This document shows, one piece after another, positions 24,168 to 24,214 of a DNA stretch of 24,214 nt. Location of the stretch: positions 1-24,214 of the forward strand of contig CAKZWV010000001.1 of assembly GCA_937922005.1 (NCBI GenBank), written 5' to 3'. The translations under genes were made by a program, and so were the position numbers. The stretch comes from an uncultured Clostridia bacterium (lineage in GTDB: Bacteria > Bacillota > Clostridia > Saccharofermentanales > DTU023). The notes beneath the pieces are model-generated. The model saw nothing but the letters and a program-made list of their open reading frames with translations, did not search any database and was not told the DNA's origin. The first letter of the stretch is position 1; the number at the start of each line of letters is the position of its first letter.

Positions 24168-24190
24168 CATGTGGAGAAAATCCCCACATG
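24168..24190. other. Hairpin upstream of pilC
   Basis: CATGTGGGGA pairs with TCTCCACATG (one G-U pair) around a three-base loop, 32 bp before the pilC start on the minus strand. It lacks a T-tract on either side, so it is not a standard terminator. It may be an mRNA processing or stabilising structure between pilC and its upstream gene. Confidence 0.45.
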
Positions 24191-24214
24191 ACTAGCATTT
24201 TTCAGAACATCTTT

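Overview
The window looks like chromosomal DNA from a monoderm Firmicute, most likely a member of the Clostridia. The reasons are: an IspH-ribosomal protein S1 fusion downstream of cytidylate kinase and a PlsC acyltransferase (a clostridial gene order), ScpA/ScpB condensin partners, strong AGGAGG ribosome binding sites with GTG and TTG starts, a sortase-anchored surface protein, and Gram-positive type IV pilus genes. I cannot name a genus. Nearly all genes lie on the minus strand; only the HIT gene is on the plus strand. I see no tRNA, rRNA, CRISPR array, transposase or phage gene.

Reading the minus strand from the right end: a type IV pilus platform gene (pilC) ends at a strong terminator. 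Next is a 3.6 kb gene whose N-terminal third is a divergent eIF2B/MtnA-like domain and whose remainder is a long acidic low-complexity region carrying seven FF-containing short motifs. A bidirectional terminator separates it from a convergent HIT-family hydrolase with a near-consensus promoter. Divergent from HIT is rpsU (S21), followed by a terminator, then recJ, a long RelA/SpoT homologue without an ACT domain, and a ferritin.

In the middle, a single type IV prepilin gene has its own strong promoter, a hairpin at the predicted 5' end of its mRNA, and its own terminator. After it comes a 1173-residue cell-wall-anchored surface protein with an internal-thioester-type adhesion domain, SpaA/Cna-B domains and an IPETG anchor.

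The left part is one tightly packed, apparently translationally coupled operon: an M50 site-2-type protease, scpA, a fused scpB-cmk, plsC and the ispH-rpsA fusion, ending at a strong terminator at 411-436. It brings chromosome segregation, CMP phosphorylation, phospholipid acylation, isoprenoid synthesis and an S1 translation protein onto one transcript. The left edge holds the start of an unrecognised gene.

The most unusual items are the scpB-cmk fusion, the eIF2B-like protein that lacks the MtnA catalytic cysteine and has an FF-motif tail, the ACT-less Rel, and the 5'-terminal hairpin of the pilin mRNA. Start codons were revised where a ribosome binding site decided the matter (recJ, HIT, pilin, eIF2B-like gene).
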